From: Prorocentrum cordatum
Lineage: Eukaryota; Sar; Dinophyceae; Prorocentrales; Prorocentraceae
Length of the DNA: 64,000 nucleotides
Assembly (NCBI GenBank): GCA_963575745.1
Contig: CAUYUJ010006335.1
Span: 1,035,893-1,099,892, forward strand
Reading direction: 5' to 3'
Part shown: positions 53,770 through 62,491 of the stretch, piece after piece
Layout of the letters: the number at the start of each line of letters is the position of its first letter
How positions within the stretch are numbered: position 1 is the stretch's first letter
Notes under the pieces: generated by a model
The model's input: only the letters and a program-made list of their open reading frames with translations
What the model was told of the DNA's origin: nothing
The model's database searches: none
Program-made: the position numbers and the translations under genes

Positions 53770-53960
53770 CAAGGGAGGAAAAACCACACGGACCAGACAG
53801 CTGGCGTTTGCTGAGCGGCCCTGGGCGTTCACGAAACAGCCTTGCCCTGTTCGATTCCTTTTTTTTTTGGGGGGGGGGGGGGGGGGCGTTTCCTGAACGC
53901 CTTCGCGCGTCGGGGTGGTTCTTATGGGGGTGGATTTGTCTGACTTCTACATCTGGGAGG
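53770..53960. repeat. dispersed GTTTGCTGAGCGGCC element, copy 3
   Basis: Abuts MITE copy 4. ACCAGACAGCTGGCGTTTGC, GAGCGGCCCTGGGCGTTC and CCCTGTTCGATTCCTTTT are followed by a T/G run, then GCGTTTCCTGAACGCC, CGCGCGTCGGGGTGG and GGGGTGGATTTGTCTGAC. The GTTCGATTCC word before a T run recalls a pol III B box and terminator, so a SINE is possible. Confidence 0.7.
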
Positions 53961-54119
53961 CCTCCAGCAGCTCGGTGGCCGGAGCCCGGCGGCCGCGCCC
54001 GCGCCAGGGCCCGCCGCCCTGCCCTGGGCGCGGCCGGCGGGGGGGGGGGCACGGGGCCCGCAGGGGGCCCGCCGAGGCCCGCGCCCTGCGGCGTCTGTGC
54101 TCCCGCAGGCGCCGCCAAC

Positions 54120-54292
54120 CCCCTCCTCCTCCTCCTCCTCCTCCTCCTCCTCCTCCTCCTCCTCCTCACCCTCCTCCTCACCCTCCTCCCCCTCCTCCTC
54201 CCCTCCTCCTCCTCCTCCTCCTCCTCCTCCTCTCCTCCTCCTCCTCCTCCTCCTCCTCCTCCTCCTCCTCCTCCTCCTCCTCCTCCTCCTCC
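54120..54292. repeat. (TCC)n tract
   Basis: TCC triplets over about 170 bp with CTCCCCCTCC interruptions. Confidence 0.95.
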
Positions 54293-54580
54293 CCAGAGCT
54301 GGACCTGAACAGTGTTTTTGCGTTCTCGTTTTGTTGTCGTTTTCCCTCGTTTCGTCTTGAGTTCGCCTCCGCTGCAAGACGACCTCGAGACGAACACGGC
54401 AGACGAGATTGCCAGAACACCGTGCAGGTCCGCCCCTGGCCGGACCTAAACGCTGTTTTGCTGGACTTTGGCTGTGTTTTGTTTTTTCGTTTTGGCAGGG
54501 AGGTGCAGCAAACCAGGTAGAGCACAATGAAACAAAGCGAAAACAAGACGGACAAAAAACGTTTAGGTCCAGCCCAGGTT
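54293..54580. mobile_element. element with 40-45-bp terminal inverted repeats
   Basis: Left end AGAGCTGGACCTGAACAGTG then TTTTTGCGTTCTCGTTTTG. The right end on the other strand reads GGGCTGGACCTAAACG then TTTTTTGTCCGTCTTGTTTTC. The internal GGACCTAAACGCTGTTTTG at about 54438 repeats the terminus in direct orientation, suggesting nesting. No ORF of interest. Confidence 0.55.
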
Positions 54581-54642
54581 GTTGGATTTGCGCTCCCGCT
54601 CGGGCGTCCGCCAGAAGTCAGCCACGCGCAGATGAGGGAGGG

Positions 54643-54768
54643 GGGAGGGGGGAGGGCTTCTTAGCAGCACCCCTGCTCCTCAGGAGGCGCGGGCCCTATT
54701 TCTACAGGTGTAGGGCCGGCGCCCTCTAAGAAACAGGCTCCTTCTAAGAAGCCCTCCCCCCTCCCCCC
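54643..54768. repeat. 126-bp foldback element
   Basis: GGAGGGGGGAGGGCTTCTTAG at the left is complementary to CTAAGAAGCCCTCCCCCCTCC at the right. Inside, GGGCCCTATTTCTACAGG and TGTAGGGCCGGCGCCC fold again, so the whole can form one hairpin. Confidence 0.75.
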
Positions 54769-54894
54769 ACCGCCTTGTGCGCACTGCCACACGACAGGCT
54801 GGCCCATGCAGGAAGCGGTCGGGACCCGGGGCCGCGGACGGAAGAGCACGACGTCTCGGCGGACGTCAGGGGCGAGGGCCTCGCCACCTTGCCA

Positions 54895-55068
54895 GGAGGA
54901 GGAGGAGGAGGAGGAGGCGGAGGCGGAGGAGGAGGAGGAGGAGGAGGAGGAGGAGGAGGCGGAGGAGGAGGGATGAGGAGGAGGGGGAGGAGGGAGAGGA
55001 GGAGGAGGAGGAGGCGAGGAGGAGGAGGAGGAGGAGGAGGAGGAGGAGGAGGAGGAAGGGGGAGGAGG
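54895..55068. repeat. (GGA)n tract
   Basis: GGA with GGCGGAGGCGG and GAGGGATGAGG interruptions. Confidence 0.95.
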
Positions 55069-55144
55069 CCTCACCCCCCCTGTGCGCACCGCCAGAGAAG
55101 GCAGGTTTGAAGCCGCAGCGGCACCGCCCAGCAGACACTTCCTG

Positions 55145-55425
55145 CGATGATGCGCGTCGGCCCCGCGAGAGCGGGGCGCACGCTCGGGAGCCCTATGGTC
55201 CTATGGTATAAGCTCCGCGGCGGTTGCCTTCTGGCCATACCGCTCGGCGCAGCTTTGTTCCCGCCTGCCCACATTGCAACTCGTGCCCTTTGGGGGAGGA
55301 GGAGGAGGAGGAGGAGGAGGAGGAGGAGGATTCTCCAGTCCTTTTGCCTCTCCACCCCGTGTGCGCGTCGGCCCCGCAAGAGCGACGCGCACGCTCAGGA
55401 CTCCTATAGTATGAGCTCCGCGGCG
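55145..55425. repeat. 75-bp direct repeats around a GGA tract
   Basis: 55145-55225 (GCGCGTCGGCCCCGCGAGAG, TATAAGCTCCGCGGCGGTT) and 55360-55425 (GTGCGCGTCGGCCCCGCAAG, TATGAGCTCCGCGGCGGTTT) are homologous. A GGA tract at 55292-55332 lies between them. Confidence 0.7.
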
Positions 55426-56194
55426 GTTTCTCTCTTGTGTTGTATATTATCTAGGAGTTGTGTGCTGTATGTTCGTGTCGGGCGTGCTCCTCCAGCACCA
55501 GCACTTAGCACTATTATGTTATTGTGCGTCCCACCGCACGCTAACGAAGTAGCGCGACAAGCGCTCGAGCTCTCTGGCGTGCAAGACCACATGCGCGCAG
55601 AACCCCACGTTCACTTGGCATGTTGACTCGCAAGCCAAGTAGACCGCGCCTTGTCGATATCTCCGCCATCCATCCCATACGCAACGAACGCAGCATTGCT
55701 GCCGCAGTGCAAGGCATTTCTTTGGCCCCTGGTCCAGTGTCGCTCCAGGGCGCTCCGTCAATGGTGCCTCCAGTCCGCGCCAGTCGATCCGGCAGCGCTT
55801 GCAGTGCAGGATCTCCGCTCCCCGGCTGATCTGATGTGACACCCGCGGGGTCCAAGGTGGCCGCGCCTCGCGCGCCGCAGCCTGGGCGAGGAGCGGCTGC
55901 CGTTTTTCCCCGATGCGAGCGGCGCGAGGTCGCGAAGACCGCCGCGGGGCGCGATGCGCGATGCGCGAAGTTGTGCGACCCAGGCTCTGGGGGACTCCCC
56001 CCCGCTGGGGGGGGGCACTGGGAACCGCTCGCGTGCGGTCGGCGAGCCGTGGAAGACCACGGAGCCTGCGCGCGCTCGCAAGTCCAACTGAGGCGCACCC
56101 GCCGTCCAGCTGCACGGGGCGCCCCCCTTGGGCGACGTCGGCGCCGCTCCTTTTTCCGCTGCGCCCCGCTGGCGCAGGGGGTGTGCCAGGAGCT

Positions 56195-56281
56195 CCTCCC
56201 TCCTCCTCCTCCTCCTCTTCCTCCTCCTCCTCCTCTTCCTCCTCCTCCTCCTCCTCCTCCTCCTCCTCCTCCTCCTCCTCC
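56195..56281. repeat. (TCC)n tract in the LINE 5' region
   Basis: TCC with TTCCTCCTCC variation just before the ORF1 start. It would be poly-Ser in the ORF1 frame, which is why I place the ORF1 start after it. Confidence 0.9.
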
Positions 56282-56365
56282 CGATGCCGGCCAAGCCGTT
56301 CTGGGGCGAGCCAGGTGCTTGCTCTTGCGGGTGCAATCTTCAGAGCGGCGTGCCCCCGCGGGCCG

Positions 56366-57529
56366 ATGGCGAATGGAGATGCAGGTGGCACGCGCGGTGC
56401 CAGCCAGGGTGGCGACCCCTGGACGTGCCGCTCGTGTGCTGCTGGCTACGTCAACATGGCCTGGCGCACGGAGTGCAGGTTCTGCAAGGCGGCGCGGCCG
56501 CCGCGCGGCGCGGGCACGATCGGCGAGGCCATCAACAAGGCCAAGGCGAAGGCCAAGGCCAAAGGGAAGGAGAAGATCGTGGCGAAGCGCGTGCGCTTCG
56601 CCTCGGATGTGCCAGGGCCTGCCGCCGCCGCGGCCACGCTGGCGCCGTGGGCGCAGGGCGCGGCCAAGCGGGAGGCGGAGGAGCGGCCCAGCGGCAGCGG
56701 CGGCAAGGACGAGGAGCCTCGCCAGGCCCTCCTCCGCCACTTTGGCCCCAGGGAAGGCTGGTCGGCGGCCCTGGTCCAGGACTTCGGGGCCTTGGTGCCT
56801 GTGGTGGACGCGCCGCCGCCAGCGATGCCCTTGGCCGAGCTGTCGCTCCAGGCCTTCCTGGCCAGGGAGGCGAAGATCAAGGGCCAGGTCAGCCGTGCGG
56901 AGGCTGCGCTGGTGGCCGTCCAGGAGGAGCAGGCGGCCGTCGCGGTCCGCGTGGCGGAGCAGGCAGACGTCCTCCAGAAGCGGCGCGACCAGCTGGAGGA
57001 GGTGGCCGAGGCCGTGCGCGCCAGGAAGCGCGCTGACCTGGAGCAGCACACGGGGCCGTCGCCCATGGAGGTGGGCCAGCCTGTGGAGGCCGAGGACTGC
57101 CTGGGCATGGTGCTGCTCAAGGGCCTCGAGGGCCTCGAGGCGGAGCGGGAGCGGGTCCTCTTGCTCGGGGAGGAGGGCGGCGCCCTGCTCGCGATGGCCG
57201 CCGAGGCCCGCAGCCTCGCGGAGAAGCTCGCCGCCGCCGACGCCCGAGCTCGAGAGGCAGCGGTGGCCGAGCGGGCCCGCGCGGCTGCAGCCGCAGCTGA
57301 GCGGGCCGCCGCGGCGCAGGCGGCCGCCCCCCCGGCTGATGGCAGTGATGACGGCGCTGATGGTCCTCCTGGGGACCGCAAGCGCGTCGGCGACCTCGAC
57401 CTTGGCCCCGAGCTCGTCGGGCTCGACGCCGTGTTCGACGAGGTGGGCATGGAGGACGAGCAGCAGCGCGCAGCCTGGCGCGCAGCGCTGGCCAAGCGCC
57501 AGCGGGTGGCAGGCCCCGCCTCTGGGTAG
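56366..57529 (+). CDS. LINE ORF1 protein (zinc finger, coiled coil)
   Basis: 387 residues if started at ATG 56366. The frame is open upstream to 55913 but there it crosses a TCC tract and gives poly-Ser. Residues about 19-40 form WTCRSCAAGYVNMAWRTEC-RFC, a C-x2-C-x12-C-x2-C finger reminiscent of RanBP2-type fingers. A basic patch follows (KAKAKAKAKGKEKIVAKRVR), then long Ala/Glu/Arg-rich helices with heptad-like spacing (about 160-330) that suggest a coiled coil, and an acidic tail. In LINEs the ORF1 product is a nucleic-acid-binding chaperone that coats the element RNA. The stop at 57527-57529 lies inside ORF2, which is read one base ahead (+1). The frame is intact. Confidence 0.7.
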   Translation: MANGDAGGTRGASQGGDPWTCRSCAAGYVNMAWRTECRFCKAARPPRGAGTIGEAINKAKAKAKAKGKEKIVAKRVRFASDVPGPAAAAATLAPWAQGAAKREAEERPSGSGGKDEEPRQALLRHFGPREGWSAALVQDFGALVPVVDAPPPAMPLAELSLQAFLAREAKIKGQVSRAEAALVAVQEEQAAVAVRVAEQADVLQKRRDQLEEVAEAVRARKRADLEQHTGPSPMEVGQPVEAEDCLGMVLLKGLEGLEAERERVLLLGEEGGALLAMAAEARSLAEKLAAADARAREAAVAERARAAAAAAERAAAAQAAAPPADGSDDGADGPPGDRKRVGDLDLGPELVGLDAVFDEVGMEDEQQRAAWRAALAKRQRVAGPASG

Positions 57530-58358
57530 CCGCCCGCTGGCGGCGGACGTGGTGGAGCTGGTGTCGGCCAACACCGCCGCGTGGGGCTCGGCGCAGTCGC
57601 TGGTCGAGTGGCTGCGCGACGACGAGGGGCGGCTGCCTGCGGTGCTCTGCCTCCAAGAGCATCGCTTCAAGGGCGAGCAGGCGGTGGCCCGCGCTGCGGG
57701 CTGGATGCAGGCGCGTGGCTTCAGCTGGCATGGCCAGGCAGCGCTGCCGACGGGCCCAGGGCCGCTGGAGAGCTCGGGAGGAGTGGCCGCGGCCACGCTG
57801 CGGCCGTCGGCGGGCGCCGCCGCGCCAGGACTCCCTGCCCATCGGTTCCAGGTGTGCGAGGTGAACCTGGGGTTCAGGGAGCCGTGCCGCGTCATCTCGG
57901 CCTACTTCATCACGAAGATAGGCAGGGCGAAGGAGAACATCGGGCTCCTGGCGGCGCTGAACGAGTTCGTGGGGCAGCTGGAGTCGCCGTGGGTCGTGAT
58001 GGGTGACTGGAACATGGAGCCCGTGGACGTCCGTGAGTGGGCGCACAGCGCAGGCGGTGCGCTCGCAGGCCCAGAGGAGCCGACCTGCGGCTCGAAGGTC
58101 TTCGACTTCGCGGTCGTCAGCAAGGTCCCCACGGGTTTTGTGGACGTGGCTGAGGTGCTGCTGAGGGCGCCGACGAAGGACCACGTGCCGTTCAAGGTGG
58201 TGCTCCGCGGCGTAGGGCCAGCGGCGAAGGTGCAGCGGCCGCTGTTCCCCGCCGCCTTCCCGCGGCCGCTGCCGCCGCCAGCGCGGCCAGCGCCGCTCGA
58301 GCGTGCCTTCTCGGCCTGGAGCCCTGGAGGCGGGCAGTCGCTCAAGATGGGCTGCTAG
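57339..58358 (+). CDS. LINE ORF2 part 1: AP-like endonuclease (EEP)
   Basis: The frame is open far upstream, but the first plausible ATGs are 57339, 57348 and 57360, overlapping ORF1 by about 190 bp. The domain runs from about 57540 to 58215: VSANTAAWGS, CLQEHRF (catalytic Glu at 57657), VISAYF, VMGDWNMEP (Asp 58005, Asn 58011), VFDFAVVS and TKDHVPF (Asp-His at 58179-58184). These are the conserved landmarks of exonuclease-endonuclease-phosphatase domains, which nick target DNA for target-primed reverse transcription. A Pro/Ala-rich linker follows. The frame ends in TAG (58356-58358) and then continues, without shift, into the RT part. Confidence 0.75.
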   Translation: MAVMTALMVLLGTASASATSTLAPSSSGSTPCSTRWAWRTSSSAQPGAQRWPSASGWQAPPLGSRPLAADVVELVSANTAAWGSAQSLVEWLRDDEGRLPAVLCLQEHRFKGEQAVARAAGWMQARGFSWHGQAALPTGPGPLESSGGVAAATLRPSAGAAAPGLPAHRFQVCEVNLGFREPCRVISAYFITKIGRAKENIGLLAALNEFVGQLESPWVVMGDWNMEPVDVREWAHSAGGALAGPEEPTCGSKVFDFAVVSKVPTGFVDVAEVLLRAPTKDHVPFKVVLRGVGPAAKVQRPLFPAAFPRPLPPPARPAPLERAFSAWSPGGGQSLKMGC

Positions 58359-60815
58359 GAGTGGTTCGAGGCGGTGGAGGCCTACCTGATCGACCTCCAC
58401 GAGATCGCGCCGCCCAGCCGCTGGAAAGGGCGCGCGGGCGGGCTCCGCACGCAGAAGGTCGAGATGGAGGTGGCCTGGAAGCAGGGCCGCAAGACGAGCG
58501 TCGGCGCGGCCTGCAGGCGCTGGATGTCGTTCGCGGCGGCATGCGCCCGCTGGCGCGCGCTGCAGGAGGCGGCGCCAGGAGGTCGCTGCTGGGCGCCGCT
58601 GCGCAAGCAGCGCGAGGTGCTGATGGCGCTCGAGCTCGAGTGGCCAGAGGAAGGCCTGCTGGCTGGGCTGTCGGTGGCCCGCGTGGTGGGCTTGCTCAGC
58701 TCCGCGCCGTGCCAGCTGACGGTGCAGTTCGTCCAGGAGGAGGCGAGGCGGCGCTGGAGGCTGGACAAGCAGCGGAAGGCCGCGGAGTGGCGCGCCTGGG
58801 CCCAGGCTGCGGCCACCGCGAAGGGCGGCTCGGCGGCCTGCCGCTTCATCAAGCAGGTCGCGGTGGTGCCCGCGGAGGTGCTCGCGGGCGTGGACGGTGA
58901 CGATGACCTGCGCATGCCCGTTGCGGGCGAGGCCGCAGTGGCTGCGCTGCTGGAGGCGCGGCGGCCGCTCCGGGTCAAGCTGTCGCGTGCTGGCGAGGCG
59001 GCGCCCGAGGACTGGGACATCCAGGGGTCGGTGTTGCCGCCGCTGGAGCTCGAGGACCTCGAGCGGGTCCTGGACACCTACCGCGAGGGATGTGGCCTGG
59101 GGTGGGATAGGCTCCACCCGAAGCAGCTGCTGCGCCTCCCGCGGACCTACAGGCAGCGCTTCCTGGAGTTCCTCATGGCCTGGGAGCGGGAGCCTTCGCG
59201 GGAGGCGCTGTGGCAGCTGATCGTGGTGTTCATCCCCACGGCTACTGGCGGCCAGCGGCCGATCGGTCCCATGGCCATCTGGCTGAGGGTCTGGAGCAGG
59301 ATGCGGCAGCCGCTGGTGGCCCGCTGGGAGGCCTCGCTGAAGATCCCTGTCTTCTGGGGCACGTCGGAGAGCCCGTGCGAGCGCGCGGGGGTGGTGCACA
59401 ACCTCCTGGCGGCCTTTGCTCGCAGCAGAGGCCTCTCGGCGGCCACGGGCGTCACCGACCTGGCGAAGTTCTACGAGCGCGTCAGCCATGAGGAGCTGCG
59501 CGTGCAGGCGGCCGCCACGGAGTTCCCGCTCGCGCTGCTGCAGTGCTACTCCGTGTCGTACCGCACGCAGCGCGGCGAGTCCTGGCGCGGCTCGGTCTCC
59601 AAGCCGTTCGAGGCGAACGGCACCATTGTGGCGGGCTGCAGCGGTGCGGTCGGGCTGGCCAAGCTGCTGGTGCACACCCTCTTCGCGAAGATTGCGCGTG
59701 AGAGCCCTATGGTGCGCCTGCAGAACGTCGTCGACGATGCGCTGCTGCAGGCGGCCGGCGGCAGGGCGCAGGTGGTGCAGCAGCTCCCCAGGGCCATGGC
59801 GGCCCTCACGGAGGGCCTGGTCGCCAAGGGGCTGGTCATCTCGGAGGCGAAGACGGGCTACCTGGCGAACGGCGAGGACTTCGGAGACGCGCTGGACGGC
59901 TGCTGGGCGCATGGGCCGCCGGCCCGCTGGACTGGCGCCCGCTGCCTCGGAGGCGACGCCGCCGATGGGCGCTGGAGGCGCGCGCGCGAGCAGGGCGCTC
60001 GGCCCGGCCGCGCGGCGAAGGTCAGCGCGCGGGCGCGCCTGCTGCGCAGTGCAGGTGCGCAGGTGGGCCACATCCAGAGAGGCAGCCCCGCGGCCACCGC
60101 CGTCTGGGGCTCCGCGGTGACGGGCCTGGCCCGTGGGAAGCTGCATGGCCTGCGGGTCGCCGCCATGCGTGCGGAAGGCAGGCTGCCCATGGGCGCCAGC
60201 GTCGGTCTGCGGCTGCGGGCGATGCACGGCGCTGTCTACCGCGACCCCTTCGCGGTGCACGCGGTGGAGGTGGCGCGCTCCTGGGGCACGACGTTGGAGA
60301 CGGGCCTGCCCAGCGCCGCGGTGGTGCAGGAATGCTGGCTCGGGGCGCAAGGCCTGCTCGACCTCCGCCGCCCCTGGGGGCAGCGCCGCGACCCTGCGCA
60401 GGCATGCGTGCTGGCGTTGCGGCGGGTCGGCATCGAGATGGTGGCCTGCAATGCCGTCATTGATTGGCAGGCGCGTGTCCTCTCGCTGGAGTTCTACTCG
60501 CCTGGCATGCTGGCGCAGGTGGCGCGCGAGTCGGCGATGCTGGCCTCGGACGTGCTTGCGCTGAAGCGGCTGCGCGGGCCTGGCGCCTGGGCATGGCCTG
60601 TGCACTGGAAGGGGCTGGAGCGCCTCCTCCACGCGCGCCGCCGCCCCGAGGGGCAGGCCGACGCCGAGGCCGCCGAGGGCGCAGGCCGCCAGGGGCCCGC
60701 GCCGCCGCTGCCGCGCTGGCAGGCCCGCCACAGGCGAGCGCTCGCAGCGGTCCTCGGCGGCTCCCACTGGCCGCAGGAGCGCCTCTGGAAGGAGGGCAAG
60801 GCGCGCGATGGCTGA
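58359..60815 (+). CDS. LINE ORF2 part 2: reverse transcriptase
   Basis: Same frame as the endonuclease, immediately after its TAG. A helical linker (EWFEAVEAYLIDLHEI onward) precedes the RT. RT landmarks: GLGWDRLHPKQLL (about 59093), VVFIPTATGGQRPIGPM (about 59223), motif A GVTDLAKFYERV (Asp 59457), motif B GTIVAGCSGAVGLAKLL (about 59617), motif C NVVDDALL (Asp-Asp 59733-59738) and motif D GLVISEAKTGYLA. All catalytic acids are present. A thumb-like region with many Arg and Leu residues continues to TGA 60813-60815, after which the same frame goes on into a zinc knuckle. Typical for dinoflagellate LINEs, GC-rich throughout. Translation would need readthrough of the upstream TAG or an internal start. 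Confidence 0.8.
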   Translation, partial: EWFEAVEAYLIDLHEIAPPSRWKGRAGGLRTQKVEMEVAWKQGRKTSVGAACRRWMSFAAACARWRALQEAAPGGRCWAPLRKQREVLMALELEWPEEGLLAGLSVARVVGLLSSAPCQLTVQFVQEEARRRWRLDKQRKAAEWRAWAQAAATAKGGSAACRFIKQVAVVPAEVLAGVDGDDDLRMPVAGEAAVAALLEARRPLRVKLSRAGEAAPEDWDIQGSVLPPLELEDLERVLDTYREGCGLGWDRLHPKQLLRLPRTYRQRFLEFLMAWEREPSREALWQLIVVFIPTATGGQRPIGPMAIWLRVWSRMRQPLVARWEASLKIPVFWGTSESPCERAGVVHNLLAAFARSRGLSAATGVTDLAKFYERVSHEELRVQAAATEFPLALLQCYSVSYRTQRGESWRGSVSKPFEANGTIVAGCSGAVGLAKLLVHTLFAKIARESPMVRLQNVVDDALLQAAGGRAQVVQQLPRAMAALTEGLVAKGLVISEAKTGYLANGEDFGDALDGCWAHGPPARWTGARCLGGDAADGRWRRAREQGARPGRAAKVSARARLLRSAGAQVGHIQRGSPAATAVWGSAVTGLARGKLHGLRVAAMRAEGRLPMGASVGLRLRAMHGAVYRDPFAVHAVEVARSWGTTLETGLPSAAVVQECWLGAQGLLDLRRPWGQRRDPAQACVLALRRVGIEMVACNAVIDWQARVLSLEFYSPGMLAQVARESAMLASDVLALKRLRGPGAWAWPVHWKGLERLLHARRRPEGQADAEAAEGAGRQGPAPPLPRWQARHRRALAAVLGGSHWPQERLWKEGKARDG

Positions 60816-61862
60816 TGCCGCCTCTGCGGCGGCCGTGGCACGCTGTGGCACAGGGCCTTCGAGTGCGAGGCCTGGCTGGCGCTGCGGCGGGACGCGTGCT
60901 CGCCTGAGCTGCTAGAGGGGGCGCGGCTGGTGGCGCAGCGTGGGGGCGCTGCGGCGGAGCTCTTCGCGCGTGCGCTGTGCCCCGACCCCGCCCTGGCCTT
61001 CCCCGTGACGGCCGACGCCGCGCTGGCGGCCCCGCGCTGGTTCGGCGCGCCGCCTGGCTCGAAGTTCGCGGGCAGGGTCTTCGTGGACGGCAGCGCCAGG
61101 TTTCCTACGCTGCGCGGGGCCCGCCGCGCAGGCTGGGCGGTGGTGCAGATCGGCCTCGGCGGGGAGGTCATCGGCGGGATGCACGGCATCGCCCCGCGGG
61201 CGCACGGGCCCAAGCAGGAGGCCAGGGACGGCGAGGACTACGCGTTCCACATGCTGGCCCAGTTCTGGATGCCGTCGGCCGACGGCTCGGGCCTAGAGGT
61301 CTTCTGCGACTGCGCGGGCGCGGTCGGCTTGGCGCTCTCGCAGGGCAAGGCCTTCGCGCCGCTGCAGGGGCGCCGCAACCTGTGGCAGGAGTGGTGGGCA
61401 GGGCCAGGCCCGTCGGCCACGGTGCGGAAGGTCAAGGCGCACAAGGTGCTCGCTGCAGCTGCCACCTGGGAGGACGAGCTCCTGATCAGGGGCAACAGGG
61501 CAGCTGACCTGTGGGCCAAGCGAGGCGCTGCTCTGTGGCCGATCGACGAGGAGCTGGTCTGGTTCCTCCAGGCGTGCGCCTGGCGCGTGGAGGAGCTCGG
61601 GCGCTGGGTCGGCGAGCTGGCCGCCACCATGGTGGACCGCGAGCAGCTGGACTCGGACGGGGTCGTGGGCACGGCCGACCTCGTCTACGACATCCCGCAG
61701 GCGGCGCTGGGCGCGGCGGAGCAGGCCGACGCGGAGGTGGCGGCGCTGGCGCTCGAGGCCGACCTCGAGCTCGGCCAGGCGCCTGGCGCCGCTGCTGGGG
61801 CTGCTTGCTGCTGGAGAGGAGCTCGGCCAGGCGCCCGCCGCTGCCGCTGGGGCCGCGGCTGA
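60816..61862 (+). CDS. LINE ORF2 part 3: CCHC knuckle and RNase H
   Basis: Directly after the TGA and in the same frame. It opens with CRLCGGRGTLWHRAFEC, a C-x2-C-x7-H-x4-C knuckle as found after the RT of many LINEs. RNase H follows: VFVDGSARF (Asp 61086), DGEDYAFHML (Glu 61233), VFCDCAGAVGLAL (Asp 61308), VKAHKVLAAAATWEDEL and GNRAADLWAK (Asp 61506). The four acidic positions are all kept. RNase H would remove the RNA strand during cDNA synthesis. The frame ends at TGA 61860 soon after an Ala/Gly-rich stretch where it seems to slip relative to the next piece. Confidence 0.75.
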   Translation, partial: CRLCGGRGTLWHRAFECEAWLALRRDACSPELLEGARLVAQRGGAAAELFARALCPDPALAFPVTADAALAAPRWFGAPPGSKFAGRVFVDGSARFPTLRGARRAGWAVVQIGLGGEVIGGMHGIAPRAHGPKQEARDGEDYAFHMLAQFWMPSADGSGLEVFCDCAGAVGLALSQGKAFAPLQGRRNLWQEWWAGPGPSATVRKVKAHKVLAAAATWEDELLIRGNRAADLWAKRGAALWPIDEELVWFLQACAWRVEELGRWVGELAATMVDREQLDSDGVVGTADLVYDIPQAALGAAEQADAEVAALALEADLELGQAPGAAAGAACCWRGARPGARRCRWGRG

Positions 61863-62412
61863 CGAGCTTGCCGAGGTGGATGCGGCCGCTCCCGAGCTGA
61901 AGGCCGCGATAGCAGGAGCTGGAGTGGCGCGGGAGGTGCGCGAGCACTGCATCGTGGTCTCGCGCCTCGAGAACGGTGATGGCGCCGCGGCCTGGTGCCT
62001 GAAGCGCGGCTGCCGCTTCTGGAAGCGGCCCCCCCCCGCTGGGACAGGCTTGCTGGGCAGCTGCAAGGGGCGGCCAGCCCCTGGAGAGAGGGCGGCGGAG
62101 GCGCGGAGGCTCCTGATGCGCCTCCAGGAGCCCAAGAGCAAGGCCAGGCTCTCGGCTCCGCAGCCGCCCACGGAGGAGGAGCAGATGCGGTTCGCGGCGG
62201 GGCTCCGCGACGGCGCAGGCGATGAGGACGGCGCAGGCGCCCCCGCTGGAGCAGGGCGGTCGCCGCGCTGGGGGCTGAGGCCCGTCGCGGCGGACGCCTG
62301 GCAGGCGGCCGAGCTCCACGGCTTCGCCTCGCCCGCCGCCACTGCTCGCTGGGCGCGGGCGCGCGCGGCGGCGGGCAGGGAGTCGCCCTTCGGCGACGGC
62401 GGCGCGGCCTGA
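61792..62412 (+). CDS. LINE ORF2 C-terminal segment, shifted frame
   Basis: One base ahead of the RNase H frame, the sequence reads LLGLLAAGEELGQAPAAAAG, ADELAEVDAAAPELK, then REHCIVVSRLENGDGAAAWC, LKRGCRFWKRP and LLGSCKGRPAPGERAAEARR, ending at TGA 62410-62412. The RNase H frame has its own LELGQAPGAAAGAA just before, so a short repeat (GAGCTCGGCCAGGCGCC) is present twice and a frameshift has probably occurred between the copies. The C-x3-C ... C pattern with L-x2-C-x-G-R-P resembles, from my knowledge, the C-terminal motif that follows RNase H in such elements. It lacks a credible start codon of its own. Confidence 0.5.
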   Translation: MLGLLAAGEELGQAPAAAAGAAADELAEVDAAAPELKAAIAGAGVAREVREHCIVVSRLENGDGAAAWCLKRGCRFWKRPPPAGTGLLGSCKGRPAPGERAAEARRLLMRLQEPKSKARLSAPQPPTEEEQMRFAAGLRDGAGDEDGAGAPAGAGRSPRWGLRPVAADAWQAAELHGFASPAATARWARARAAAGRESPFGDGGAA

Positions 62413-62491
62413 CAGCCGCGCAGACGGCACCTGGTTTAGCCTGCCGGCAGGGCGCCAGGGGGCCGAACATAAAAATAGCCCAAAATAGCCC
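62413..62491 (+). mobile_element. LINE 3' UTR and putative tail
   Basis: A short 3' region follows the last stop. AAAATAGCCC occurs twice in tandem at 62472-62491, preceded by ACATAA. Many LINEs end in short tandem repeats rather than poly(A), so this may be the 3' end. No target-site duplication was identified. Confidence 0.4.

Noticed and set aside
57117-60851. 1244-codon open frame on the minus strand (and a 784-codon one over 55541-57895)
   Set aside because: They are antisense to the LINE ORFs, which carry clear endonuclease and RT motifs. GC-rich codon bias on plus leaves the minus frame stop-free. The peptides are Arg/Pro/Ala-rich without motifs.
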